DNA of 64,000 nt from Scilla litardierei (Eukaryota > Streptophyta > Magnoliopsida > Asparagales > Asparagaceae). Position 1 is the first letter of the stretch, and every line of letters starts with the position of its first letter. The notes below the pieces were generated by a model that saw nothing but the letters and a program-made list of their open reading frames with translations, had not been told where the DNA came from and ran no database searches. Below, in pieces: positions 11,622-21,872 of the stretch. A program made the translations under genes and the position numbers. Where the stretch lies: positions 355,297,486 through 355,361,485 of the forward strand of contig CM061142.1 of NCBI GenBank assembly GCA_030789695.1, given 5' to 3'.

Positions 11622-12182
11622 TCTATTATACATTTGACAACTTTTTTGAATTCTAGGACTGACTAGGACAAGATAAAGAGTGGCTAGGATTTGATCTTCA
11701 TAAATGGAAGGTTGAGATGAAGCTTTGAAACCATGGATATGAGTTTTGAAATTTGGTCCAGCTTTGAAATGATGGGAGCTTTGAAACGATGAATGTGAGT
11801 TTTGAAATTTGGTCCAGCTTTCAAAGTTGGTGAAAGCACCAAGTGAACCAGTTTCACGCCGAAGGCACCCGCGAAATTTTTTTACGCTTATTTGTTGTTC
11901 TGTGTCGAAGGTGTCTGCCAATTTTTTTTTTGTTCCACGTCGAAGGCGCTCGTGCCGAATATGTTGTTCTACGTGAATTTGTTCTTCTACGCCGAAGGCG
12001 ACCGCACCGAATTTGTTGTTCCACGCGAATTTGTTTTTTCTCACCGAAGGCACCCCTGCCGCTAAATATTTTTACGCTAATTTTTTGTGCTTTTAAATTT
12101 TAATAATTTTTTTGGGGAACAAAGATTCTGCGGCAGAAAATCTTAAATGAACAGTGTCGCGGGCACGGGTTTTTTACGCTAA
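11622..12182 (+). mobile_element. Small non-autonomous Helitron (Helitron B)
   Basis: The plus-strand 5' end TCTATTATAC aligns with the Helitron A start, and both continue through TTTGAATT and GACTAGGACAAG. The 3' tail GGGGAACAAAGATTCTG to GGGCACGGG matches the Helitron A 3' end in the other orientation. It ends CTAA where CTAG is expected, followed by T, and the preceding base at 11621 is A. The hairpin is decayed. The body holds a roughly 63-bp tandem duplication (11700-11825) and a degenerate array of CGAAGGC plus GAATTTGTTGTTC units (11860-12060). The same unit continues outside the 3' end at 12183-12193 and 14599-14622, so the true 3' limit is uncertain. Confidence 0.6.
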
Positions 12183-12198
12183 TATGTTGTTCCGCGCC

Positions 12199-14598
12199 TG
12201 TAACGACTGGTTTTTGTATGATTGGATTATCAGTGTGTTTTGCTTGTGATGGTGGGTTCTCTCCTTGTGTGGTTTCCATTTCCATAGTTCTCGCTTTCAT
12301 TTATCTCGTTGAGAATTCCTAGCTTTCGTTTTCGTTCCTTTTGATGTGATCTTCTAGGTTCTTCCTTAGAATCAATGAATTCGGAGTAAGTCACTCGTGA
12401 CGAGCTTCATATCGATCATATCTTAGAGTATAAATCGATCCTAGAAGCCATGGAAATCTTCCCGAAGCTTCGCGCTTCGAATCGGCACTTTTCGTGCACG
12501 TTAGTTGGTTCAAGAAGATCAACCGACCGACTAGATTCCAATTTAGTCGGTCAGGAAATCAACTGGAACCGACTAGTTCATTCAATCAATAATTCAGGAG
12601 TTACTGTTTACTCTTAGTCGGTCTAAGAACGTTCATCGACCGACTAGATTCAAAACTAGTCGGTCAGTACTTGTTCATGGACCGACTAACTCTAAATCCT
12701 ATTTTCGTTCAGGAGTTACTGTTTGCACTTAGTCGGTCTGCGTTGGTCGACCGACCGACTAGTTGCCAAACTAGTCGGTCAGTGGTTGCTCTTTGACCGA
12801 CTAACCAGTGTTAAAACCCTAATTTCTGGGCAGCCGCCAGCCTAGCCTATTTAAACCCAACCCATTCGACTTCTTCTTCTCCAACACGACCCAAAACCCT
12901 AAAAACTTCCCCCTTCAGCCCCCATCTTCCTCCAAGCTCCATTTCTCCATTCCAAGCCCTAAATCCATCATCCAATCCATCCATTCACTCTATCTACCTC
13001 TCATCTTCCCCAAAATCTCATCAAACCCATCAAAATCCCCAAATCCCCCTAAACCCTAGTTTCCCCAAACTTCTCCAATCTTCTCCAGATCTGATCCTAG
13101 GGTTCCCTGGAGTGTTTATTCCGCCTTCTCTCGGTAAGAAATCGTTCTACCGTTGTTTTTATAACTTATTCGTATTTTTATGAAACCCTAATATAAATTT
13201 CATGTTGTTTGATGATTGTTCCCCCAAAACAGCGAGTTCCCTGTAGATTGGCGTCCGTGTGACGAAGTAGTCGTCATCCCCGGTGCTAGGCAAGTGAAAC
13301 TTGCCACTTAGGGTTTAGGCCATGTTTTAGGCCATTTTCTTGTTATAGGCGTAAAAGAGGCTAGGCGACGAAATGATACTCGCCTAGGCGCAAATTGGGG
13401 AATTAGCTTGACAACGAAGCTAATTCCGACTTTTAGCATGTTGCACAATTACCATGTCACGTTTACTTTCAATTAACGGTACGCGAATATGTTCATGTCA
13501 TTGCATTTCGCCTGTCACGTTTAATTTAATTAACGGTACGCAAATAAATTGTCATGACCTCGCATTCTTTAGGTATTACTGTGATTGCGTAGCTTCGCTA
13601 CAATGTTGTGTTCCTGGCTCGTGTTCCAGAAGCGGGCCATGTGTTGGTTGATAGCCAATGCCCGAATTGCGTGTTCCGGCTAGGTGTTCCCTACGCCATA
13701 CTTGTGTTCCTGGCACGTGACCAGAAGCGAGCATAATGAGTTGGAAACCCCAACGCTCGATATATTGAATTGTGAACTAAGAATGCGAGCTCAATGTGCG
13801 GGGCAACCCTAGGCTCACTAGATGAGCTCAATGTGCAGGGACCCCAGGCTCCATATCGTGTGGGTACCGAGTAGTGTTTGGTGCCGATCGGTCTAAATTC
13901 TATGCCATTCAGCGAATGGCCTAAACACCTACAAAATGTGAATTGATTGAATTGATAGTAGCTTGGCTACTCTTGTTTTGTCCCGATAAATTGTTCCCTT
14001 GTACAAAATTGTCTTGCCATGTTTTAATTGTGCACTCATGTTATAACTGCCATGTCATGCATACTAAACTGCTAGGTTGCTAGATGCCTCATTTTCAGTT
14101 TCCTTGCACAAGTCTTTCCAGACTTGCTGACATGTGCCCCTCTCTCTTTTGGGTGACACATGTTAGACCCAGAGCCAGAGTTTTGTTGCAGGGAATATGG
14201 TGTTGCTGATGCTGATGTTTGCTGTGCTGGTGAGTGGACACCAGGGGCCTGTCTTGAAGACCGCTCGTGTTCACTTCTTTGTTTAGGTTTGCTGTTAGTC
14301 GTCGGTGCGTGGCACCCTTGTATGTATGTTATTCTTTGTTGGCCATGTTTGGGCCTTAGACTCTTTTTCCTTTAGTCTGGTGGCTTTTCTGCGATATTGT
14401 AATTTGTTTATGGACATTTCGAGATTCAATAAAATGTCGTCTCATTTCTTTATTATCATTGTTGTTTCGTTTCGTTTTGCAAGGACTTGCCATAATAAGT
14501 GTTTCTATACGCTTATCAGACTTGGAGCTTCACAGCTTCAAGTTTGTGCAGACCTTCTCACGTCTCGCCTCCACATTTTTGGGAAGCGGGGCGTGACA
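12199..14598 (+). mobile_element. Solo LTR of the Gypsy-2 family
   Basis: Starts TGTAACGACTGG and ends GAAGCGGGGCGTGACA, 2,400 bp. Perfect 5-bp target duplications GCGCC lie at 12194-12198 and 14599-14603. It is homologous along its length to the 2,474-bp LTRs of Gypsy-2 but clearly more diverged than those are from each other. A TATA-like CTATTTAAACC is at about 12848-12858, below a dyad-repeat array. A solo LTR is the product of recombination between the two LTRs of a full element. It interrupts the repeat tail of Helitron B. Confidence 0.9.
12505..12815. repeat. AGTCGGTC/GACCGACT dyad array in solo-LTR U3
   Basis: About 11 copies of ACCGACTA or its complement TAGTCGGT alternate in orientation, several forming hairpins such as GACCGACTAG with CTAGTCGGTC. 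The block sits just upstream of the TATA-like box. The same array occurs in both Gypsy-2 LTRs (20160-20590, 35305-35715). Confidence 0.8.
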
Positions 14599-14622
14599 GC
14601 GCCGAAGGCACTCGCGCTGAAT

Positions 14623-15511
14623 TTGTTGTGGCGGCCCCCGACTCCTCCCCCGGTGAATCCATCACGTCCCTTCCTGCGAAGAAAAGAGAGATCAGGGTAA
14701 GCTTACCTAAAGGCTCGACAGAACGTAAAAGTACCTTGGGACCAAAAATCCATGGCGAGCCGATCGTCCTGCGTCTGGTTCACCAACCGACGGTGCGCCT
14801 CGGGTAGCTCCGCCAAAATCTGTGCCTTCGCTAGGTCCTCTCCGGTTAGCTTCACTTTCTCATTCACCAGGGGGTTCAGCGCCCCCAGTTCGACATCAGT
14901 ACCGCATCAACCGACATCTCAACAAAAACAAAATCATCCATCCACCTACCCACATCGGCGGGCACCCCGACGATGAGCTCCCTCCCCCTCCTCGCACAGA
15001 CGCAATGGTACATCCCCCTCTTCCGAACTGCGAAGAAATACTGGAACAACGTCAGGGACGGACTCAGGGAGCTGGCAAAGCACAGCACGACGAACCCCAC
15101 CAATAAGCCCCAGGAGCAGGGCGCCAAGGCAAAAATCGGTAGCTCCAGAAAGTTCATCAGGTGTAAGAGGTAAGGGTGGATCAGAAAGAGAAGCCCTAAC
15201 TCGAAGGATCTGTCGTAGACCCCAAATTCATTATCCCCGGGCGAACACACCCTCTCTGCCGGTCCCGGGACCCGCGCTTCGCAAGGCGGACGCACAAACC
15301 GCACCCTAATCTCCCTGATGTTGATCATGTCCATCCTGCACCTGATGGCTACAATCGCCCTTGGTACGTCAGTGCGCCATGTCATCCCCCGCTGAGGCCC
15401 TTGTACCCCCCACCCCCTCTCCTCGACCATGGACTCGTCCGTCGACGCGCTGTTACCCGCCCCGGAGTCAAAATGAAAAGCCATCGATTGAGAGGATATA
15501 GTGATTACCTG
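14623..15511 (-). pseudogene. Antisense gene of a Tat-like Ty3 element (Transposase_28-like domain)
   Basis: The minus-strand frame from ATG at 15484 to a stop at 14876 contains LLFLIHPYLLHLMNFLEL, ALAPCSWGLLVGFVVLCFAS, SPSLTLFQYFFAVRKRGMY and GRWMDDFVFVE. This pattern fits the plant 'putative gypsy type transposon' domain (PF04195). A +1 shift reopens the frame to LTGEDLAKAQILAELPEAHR, and a 61-bp GT-AG intron may follow (14734-14674). The 5' part of this gene lies beyond the Gypsy-1 insertion, at 44011-44165. Some Tat-lineage elements (for example maize Grande) carry extra antisense frames between pol and the 3' LTR, and the layout fits that. Confidence 0.55.
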
Positions 15512-18317
15512 TGTAACGACCTGAAATTCCATCACTTCAAATTACCCGTTTTTACGTATTTTAAAATAATTAATTTTACTTTATAAATGTTCGTAAAGAG
15601 TTTTATTACAAAACTGATTTCAAAAAATTCTCATAAAAATATTTTAGAATACTAGACTTATTATATTGTATTTCAGCAATTTCAGATTTCCGTAAATGCC
15701 CAAAACATTCCTGTTAAAATTCACCTCCCAAAATTACCGTTTTGATTCGACGAATTTATTTTCTATTCAAACGTCTTCAAAACGTTTTCAAAATTCTACA
15801 GTAGCATCCTATTATCATTTAGGGCTCCCCACATTAATTTCAGAATTTCCAGATATCGTTTCAGCCAAGAACCCGCAAACCCGCTTTCTAAACGGTTTGG
15901 CCTAAACCGAGTATTTCCGTAGCTCAAATCCCAGAACGGATCTTGTACGAGTATTTCCGTAGCTCAAATCCCAGAACCGATCTTGTATTTACGATCCTCG
16001 CGTCGATACGATCCCGTGGGTATGTTTTCGTAATTTTTCGGAGTCGTTTGTGAAAATGTGTCTGTATTTCACCGCTTTGCTAATTACATTCACTAATGAC
16101 CTTTTCACAATTACTAACTACTTTTTAACTGAGTTACTTTACCTCCCCTAATTAAATTTTTAGCCCAACCGACTTGTTGGTTGGATCTGAATTCATTCAG
16201 ATCCAACACTCACCCACCCATCCAAATTAAGTTTCTTGTTCCCCCCTAATTACAAGTTTACCATCTCTAAACCCTATATAAACCCCTTCCCCCTCTCTAA
16301 TTAACCTACAATATTTAATCTCTATTTTCCTCTTTATAATTTTCAAACGCAGGTCTTTAAAATCCCCCGCCCGCGTCTCTATCTCTCGCACACCTCTCTC
16401 TCTCTCTCCCTCACCGACGCCGGAGGGCTGACTGCCGCCGCCGGCCGCCTTCGCAGCACCGCACCGCCACCGCCGGCGTCGACAATCGCCGCCCGCCCCG
16501 AACGCCGACAAGACAGCACCCGCCTCCGACTACGTCCGACGAGCTCTGCCGCTGCACAGACCCGCCGCCGCTGTGCTGCGCCGCCGAGCTCCGTCGCTCC
16601 GCCTTCGACCGCCCCCGCCGCCGCCCCGAGCCCCTGCTCCGGCGCAGAAGCCCCCCCCCCCCCCCCCCCCCCCCCGCTGCCGTCGACGGTGGGTGTGCGG
16701 ATTGCCCCGATGGCAATTCCGTAAATACAGAATTATTTCGTATTTTCGTTTTATTAATTAATTATAAATATGGTTTTACAGTATAAAATCCATAACTTGA
16801 TATATATGGCCCAGAAAAATGTGGCGATAGCCCCAGAAAATCAGAAACATTATTTCGGACCCAATGGCGCTAGTCTCACTGCGACCAGACGCCTAATTTT
16901 TCCAGAATAAATTTTTAAACCTAAAAGATAATTACGTATAATTCGTTCTAAAAATCATAACTCGATGTTTTCACTTACAAAAATATGTGATAAAATTATA
17001 TGTGATAATAGACTTCGAGACGGTCATTTTGACTACTCATTCATGTAATTCCGACTTGTATTGCTTCCGTAAGAAATTACGGAAGATACACGTCACTTAG
17101 GTTTTTGGGGGTTTTAAGCTATTTTTAAGTTTCTAAAAATTATAAAAAAATACAGAAGCTTCTGAAAATTCTTCCCTCTTGCAGTAAAATCAAAATAATT
17201 ATTCTAGGGTTATATATAAATTTTTAATATTTTCTGACACCGTTTAACCGAGTTTAAAAATCAAACTGACCTAATTATTAAATAGGGAAAAATTGTGTTT
17301 TCTAACTAAGTAATTTGTGTTGCAAGAACGGACTCTGGTGTACCAACTTCAGAGGAAGCTCTAGATCCTTTTCCGGCTTACTGCGAGGTGTTGATTTTGG
17401 TAAGTCACGACAGGTTCTAAATTTAGGAATCTAGTCCGCTGTGCTTGTACGAACTTGTAGCACCGCACTACTACGTGCTCGAAGCACGGAAGCATACGAC
17501 ACCTTCTTGTGTTGGACTTGCCTTTGTCCTTGTACTTGGCACAGTCCACTTGGAACGTCCAGTGGAACAATCATGTAAAGAACTTGTACTCGACACGTCA
17601 CCGGGGTTTCGGGGTAACTCATAGTTTGCGAGAGTACGGGAGTGACTAGAGTTCGATCTTCCTGTCATGTCGCCTGTGTTTCGGCACCCTGTCCTGCTGC
17701 CTACGTTTCGACAAACCATCCTGCTGCCTGGGTTCCGGCATTCGTCTGGGTAGCACCCAGGCAAGAGACGAACTGAACGGTCACATATTGTACTCTCCGA
17801 CTTGAGTCACGTAGTTCTAGTGGAGCTTGCACGGTTACTTCTTTACAGTCATGCACTTTACTTTCTGCACTTGTACATACACTACACCGTACTTTACTTT
17901 ACTTCCGCTTGTCATACTTGTACAATACTCCTTTTCTTTGTTTAGAATCGTTGTGACTTACCTTCGGTTCCACTTGTGGCACCGGCAGACGACGACCTGA
18001 TTGAGGAGATTGCCCCCGAGTACGAGGAGCCTGCGTACGACCCAGAAGCCACGGAGTTTTAGCTGTTTTGTGCTTGAGTGTGTGTTGTGAGATGTATTTC
18101 CTTTTCCGCATTTCCTTTCCGTATTTCCTTCATGTATTTTGTGTGAGAGAGTGCTGGTTGATGTTGTACTTTAATTTGTGGACTGTAATAACGTTGTATG
18201 CTGGTTTGAGTGTTGTTAGTACATCTCTGCGTTGTGGCTATGCTGAATTCACTGGTAAACTGCGGAACCTGTGAGTAAATCAAATAAGTAACGGGCCCCC
18301 GAGAGCGGGTCGTTACA
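15512..18317 (+). repeat. Gypsy-1 5' LTR
   Basis: 2,806 bp. It differs from the 3' LTR by an extra tandem copy of a 40-bp unit (GTATTTCCGTAGCTCAAATC core, about 15913-15990) and scattered substitutions. A run of C lies near 16650-16675, and a GC-rich CCGCCG stretch precedes it. An exon-like stretch ends in a GTAAGT donor at about 17399. A short acidic frame ends at about 18060. Open frames through the CCGCCG zone on both strands are composition artefacts. Confidence 0.92.
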
Positions 18318-18371
18318 AGTTTGGTGGCCCACGCAGGTCCGTGCAAAATACCTCGTGAACAGTGTAGCAAA
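18318..18371 (+). other. Gypsy-1 leader with primer-binding-site-like motif
   Basis: TGGTGGCCCACGCAGG at 18322-18337 starts 4 nt after the LTR, where the tRNA primer site should be. Gypsy-2 has TGGTGGCCCATGCAGG in the equivalent place. The initial TGG fits a tRNA CCA end. I could not match it to a tRNA. Gypsy-2 inserted immediately after this stretch (TSD 18372-18376). Confidence 0.55.
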
Positions 18372-18376
18372 ACCAG

Positions 18377-20850
18377 TGTCACGACCCGCTTCCCTAAAAT
18401 GGAGGCGAGACGTGAAAAGGTCCGCACGAGAGTGGAGCTGTGAAGCCCCAAACCCGATGAGCGTCAATAAAACATAAGCAGGTCCCTGTAACCACAACGG
18501 AACAACAATAATAACACAAGGAGAGACTGAAATAAAATCTCACATCTCACAAAGTCCAATATCCAAAATAAGTCCAACATCCAGAAAAGCCACCAGGCTA
18601 AAAGAAAGAGTCTAAAGGCCCAGAACAAGGCCAACAAAAGCAACGACATAACAAAGTATAGGTGCTACGCACCGATAACAAACAACTTTCTAAACAAAAG
18701 TAAAGCACAACGAAGACACTAGGACTGGTCCCCAGTGTCCACGTACTCCCCGTCAAATACAAGCTCGGGCTCGGCGTCAGCAAACACCTCGTCCTCAACA
18801 AGGTACTCAGGCTCAGGATCTAACATGTGTCACCCAAAAGAGTAAAGGGGCACATGTCAGCAAGTCTAAAAGACTTGGGCAAGGAAACTGAAAGTAAGGC
18901 AACTAGCAACCTAGCAGTTATGGTATGCATGACATGGCAGTTGTAACATGAGTGCACAAACAAGACATGGCAAGACAATTTGTACAAGAGAACAATTATC
19001 GGGACAAGACAAGACAAGACGAGACAAGACAAGACAAGAGTAGCCAAGCTACTAACAATCTCAATCAATTCACTATTCACGTTGTTTTGTAGATGTTTAC
19101 GCCTTACAGCTGAACGGTTTCACATTCACGCTGAGTGGCCGCTTAACAACTACCCCAAAACCCAGAGTTTACGCCTTACCACTGCGGTTGCTGATCAGGC
19201 AGACTCGCAGTTGAATGGCCGCTTAACTCTTACCCCCAATACCCACATGTAATGGAGCCAGGGTCCCCACACATGAGCTCAGCAAGTGAGCCGGGGTTGC
19301 CCCGCACATGAGCTCGCATTCTAAACATTTGGCGTAGGGGTGCACCTAGCCGAAAACAAGCAATTCGGGCATTGGCTATCAACCAACACATGGCCCGCTT
19401 CTGGAACACGAGCCAGGAACACAAGCATTCGTAGCGAAGCTATGCAATCACCGAAGCACTTAAAGAATGCAATGACATGACAATTAATTCGCGTACCGTT
19501 AATGGAAGGTAAACATGACATGGTAATTGTGCAACATGCTAGATGTCGGAACTAGCTTCGTTGTCAAGCTAGTTCCCCAATTTGCGCCTAGGCGAGTATC
19601 ATTTCGTCGCCTAGCCTCTTTACGCCTACAACAAGCAAATGGCCTAAAACGTGGCCTAAACCCTAAGTGGCAAGTTTCACTTGCCTAGCACCGGGGATGA
19701 CGATCACGAAGGTTCGTCTTGCGGATGCTAATCTACGGGGGAAATCGCTGTTATGGGGAAACAATCATCAAACAACATGAAATTTCATTAGGGTTTCATA
19801 AAAATACAAATAGGTTATGAAAACATCGAGAGATCGATTTCTTACCGAGAGGAGGCGGAAGAAACACTCCGGAGAACCCTAGGACCAGATCTGGAAACAA
19901 ATGGAGAAGTTTGGAGAGTTAGGGTTTTTGGGGATTTTGGGGATTTGGCGAGATTTTGGGGAAAATGAGAGGTAGATAGAGTGGATGGATGGTTTGGATG
20001 ATGGATTTAGGGCTTGGGATGAAGGAATAGAGCTTGGAGGAAGATGGGGGCTCAATGGGGGAGATTTTAGGGTTTTGGGTCGAGTGGAGGAAGAAGAAAA
20101 CGTTTGGGAGGGGTATAAATAGGTTGGGCTGGCGGCTACCCAGAAATTAGGGTTTTAACACAGATTAGTCGGTCAAAGAGCAACCACTGACCGACTAGTT
20201 TGGCAACTAGTCGGTCGGTCGACCAACGCAGACCGACTAAGTGTAAACAGTAACTTCTGAACGAAAATAGGATTTAGATTTAGTCGGTCCATGAACAAAT
20301 ACTGACCGACTAGTTTAGCATCTAGTCGGTCGATGAACGTTCTTAGACCGACTAAGAGTAAACAGTAACTGATACTAAAATTAGATGATGTGTTAGTCGG
20401 TCAAAGAAGCATTGCCGACCGACTAGTTTGCAACCTAGTCGGTCAACCAACGTTCTTAGACCGACTAACGATAAACAGTAACTCCTGAGAAATTTAGAAA
20501 GCCAACTAGTCGGTCCAAGAAGGATTGCCGACCGACTGGATCGTCATTTAGTCGGTCGGTGCCCCTTCTTATACCGGCTAATGAGCACCAAAAGTTCCGA
20601 TACGGAGCGCGGGGCCCTGGGATCGATTCCTAAGACTCCTAGGCTTGATCTAATAGTAAGATACGACCGTTATGAAGTCCGTCACGAATGACATACTTCG
20701 AAATCGACAATCCTAAGGAAGAAACGAGAAAATACGACGAATCGATCGAAAATGAAAGCTACGGAGACGAAAACCACACATGAGGAGAAAATCCACCAAA
20801 ACATATATTATATTATAATAAATCCAGATACATGAAAAGCAGTCGTTACA
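18377..20850 (-). repeat. Gypsy-2 3' LTR
   Basis: On the minus strand it starts TGTAACGACTGC and ends GCGGGTCGTGACA. It contains a GACAA/GACAAGAC microsatellite (18994-19040), the AGTCGGTC dyad array (20160-20590) and a TATA-like box (minus-strand CTATTTATACC near 20125). A 35-codon acidic frame at 18826-18719 is shared with the other LTR. Confidence 0.92.
18719..18826 (-). other. Acidic 35-codon frame in Gypsy-2 3' LTR
   Basis: ATG-initiated frame with many Asp and Glu residues, beginning MLDPEPEYLVEDEVF and ending DTGDQS before TAG. The same frame is open at 33861-33968, and the solo LTR has the related start MLDPEPEF at 14160. It is not a known retroelement domain. It could be a leader micro-ORF, the last exon of a spliced LTR transcript, or chance. 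Confidence 0.35.
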
Positions 20851-20861
20851 TCCTCCCCAAC
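20851..20861 (-). other. Gypsy-2 polypurine tract
   Basis: Minus-strand GTTGGGGAGGA lies immediately before the 3' LTR. Confidence 0.85.
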
Positions 20862-20896
20862 TTAAGAAAAATTCCGTCCTCGGAATTTCCAAATAC

Positions 20897-21799
20897 TCAC
20901 GAGTCCGGAAACAAAAGTGGGAAACGCTCTCGCATCTCATCCTCATTCTCCCAAGTAGACTCTCCAGGTGAGCCGTGTCGCCACATCACCCTCACAAGAT
21001 TGACAATCTTGTTCCGAAGCGACTTCTGACGCCTGTCCAGAATCTGCACTGGATGCTGGTCATACGTCATATTGGGGCGAACGGTAATCTCCGAAAAATC
21101 CACAGCATGAGATGGATCGCTAATGTATCGACGAAGCTGCGACACATGGAAAACATTGTGAACTCCTTCCAAAGATGGCGGCAAGGCCAAGCGATACGCT
21201 ACCTCACCAACCCTCTCCAAAATGTCAAACGGTCCAATGTATCGCGGGCTCAACTTCCCTCGCTTCCCAAAACGAATCACACCACGATTCGGGAAAATCT
21301 TCAAGAACACATGGTCGCCCGGCTGAAACTCCAAAGGCCGACGTTTAGCATCCGCCCAATGCTTAAAACGGTCCTGAGCAATCCTCAACCTCTCCCGAAT
21401 ATTCCTGACGATATCCACGGCCTCCACGATCATCTCATGTCCCAACAACTCCCGATCACCAACGTCATCCCAACTCAAAGGCGATCGACATTTCCTCCCA
21501 TAAAGAGCGGCGAAAGGCGCCATGCCAATACTCGCCTGGAAGCTGTTGTTGTAAGAGAACTCCACCAAATGCAGATGGTCCTCCCACGAACCCTTGAAAT
21601 CCAACATGCATGCCCTCAGCATGTCTTCCAAAATCTGAATCGTCCTCTCGGACTGGCCATCCGTCTGCGGATGGTACGCCGTGCTGAAACTCAGACGCGT
21701 ACCCAAGCTCTTCTGCAAACTCTGCCAGAACTGAGATGTGAACCTCGTGTCTCTGTCAGACACGATACTCACGGGGACTCCATGAAGTCGCACAACCTC
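20897..21799 (-). CDS. pol: Gypsy-2 integrase core, C-terminal part and chromodomain-like tail (exon 3)
   Basis: Open to a natural stop. It starts [20 protein letters not shown] with the second catalytic Asp and continues through [15 protein letters not shown] with the catalytic Glu. [20 protein letters not shown] marks the integrase C-terminal domain, and [20 protein letters not shown] the chromodomain-like tail. The first codon follows an AG acceptor. The upstream part of the same integrase (to YME) ends at 21873, 73 bp away. No stops or frameshifts. Confidence 0.88.
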   Translation of the reverse strand, partial: EVVRLHGVPVSIVSDRDTRFTSQFWQSLQKSLGTRLSFSTAYHPQTDGQSERTIQILEDMLRACMLDFKGSWEDHLHLVEFSYNNSFQASIGMAPFAALYGRKCRSPLSWDDVGDRELLGHEMIVEAVDIVRNIRERLRIAQDRFKHWADAKRRPLEFQPGDHVFLKIFPNRGVIRFGKRGKLSPRYIGPFDILERVGEVAYRLALPPSLEGVHNVFHVSQLRRYISDPSHAVDFSEITVRPNMTYDQHPVQILDRRQKSLRNKIVNLVRVMWRHGSPGESTWENEDEMRERFPLLFPDS

Positions 21800-21872
21800 C
21801 TGCACGATTCACGTTACATCACTATCCACACTAGGGAAAAGGAAATAAAAACGGAGAGTAAAAGAATTTTAC
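21800..21872 (-). other. Putative 73-bp intron inside Gypsy-2 integrase
   Basis: On the minus strand it begins GTAAAATTC and ends ATCGTGCAG, with a U-rich stretch between. It separates codons YME from EVVRLHGV. Gypsy-1 reads YMEEIVKLHGV with nothing between, so this is a precise insertion relative to its relative. 73 is not a multiple of three and the segment has a stop, so removal is needed to make integrase. A non-intron insertion with exact frame restoration is possible but less likely. Confidence 0.65.

Noticed and set aside
11541..12053. 170-codon minus-strand frame
   Set aside because: It spans the end of the low-complexity tract and the tandem repeats of Helitron B. The protein is itself repetitive and matches no family I know.
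2566..12182. One large TIR transposon or a CACTA element starting CACTACTAG
   Set aside because: The inverted similarity of the two outer ends is better explained by two sibling Helitrons with 3' ends facing outward. There is no TSD or TAGTG partner end.
16411..16761. Arg/Pro/Gly-rich frames on both strands in the Gypsy-1 LTR
   Set aside because: Produced by the CCGCCG repeat and the C run. The equivalent region of the other LTR has different frames.
18994..19040. CRISPR-like or regulatory array of GACAAGAC units
   Set aside because: A simple 5-bp microsatellite in an LTR, present in both copies, with no spacers.
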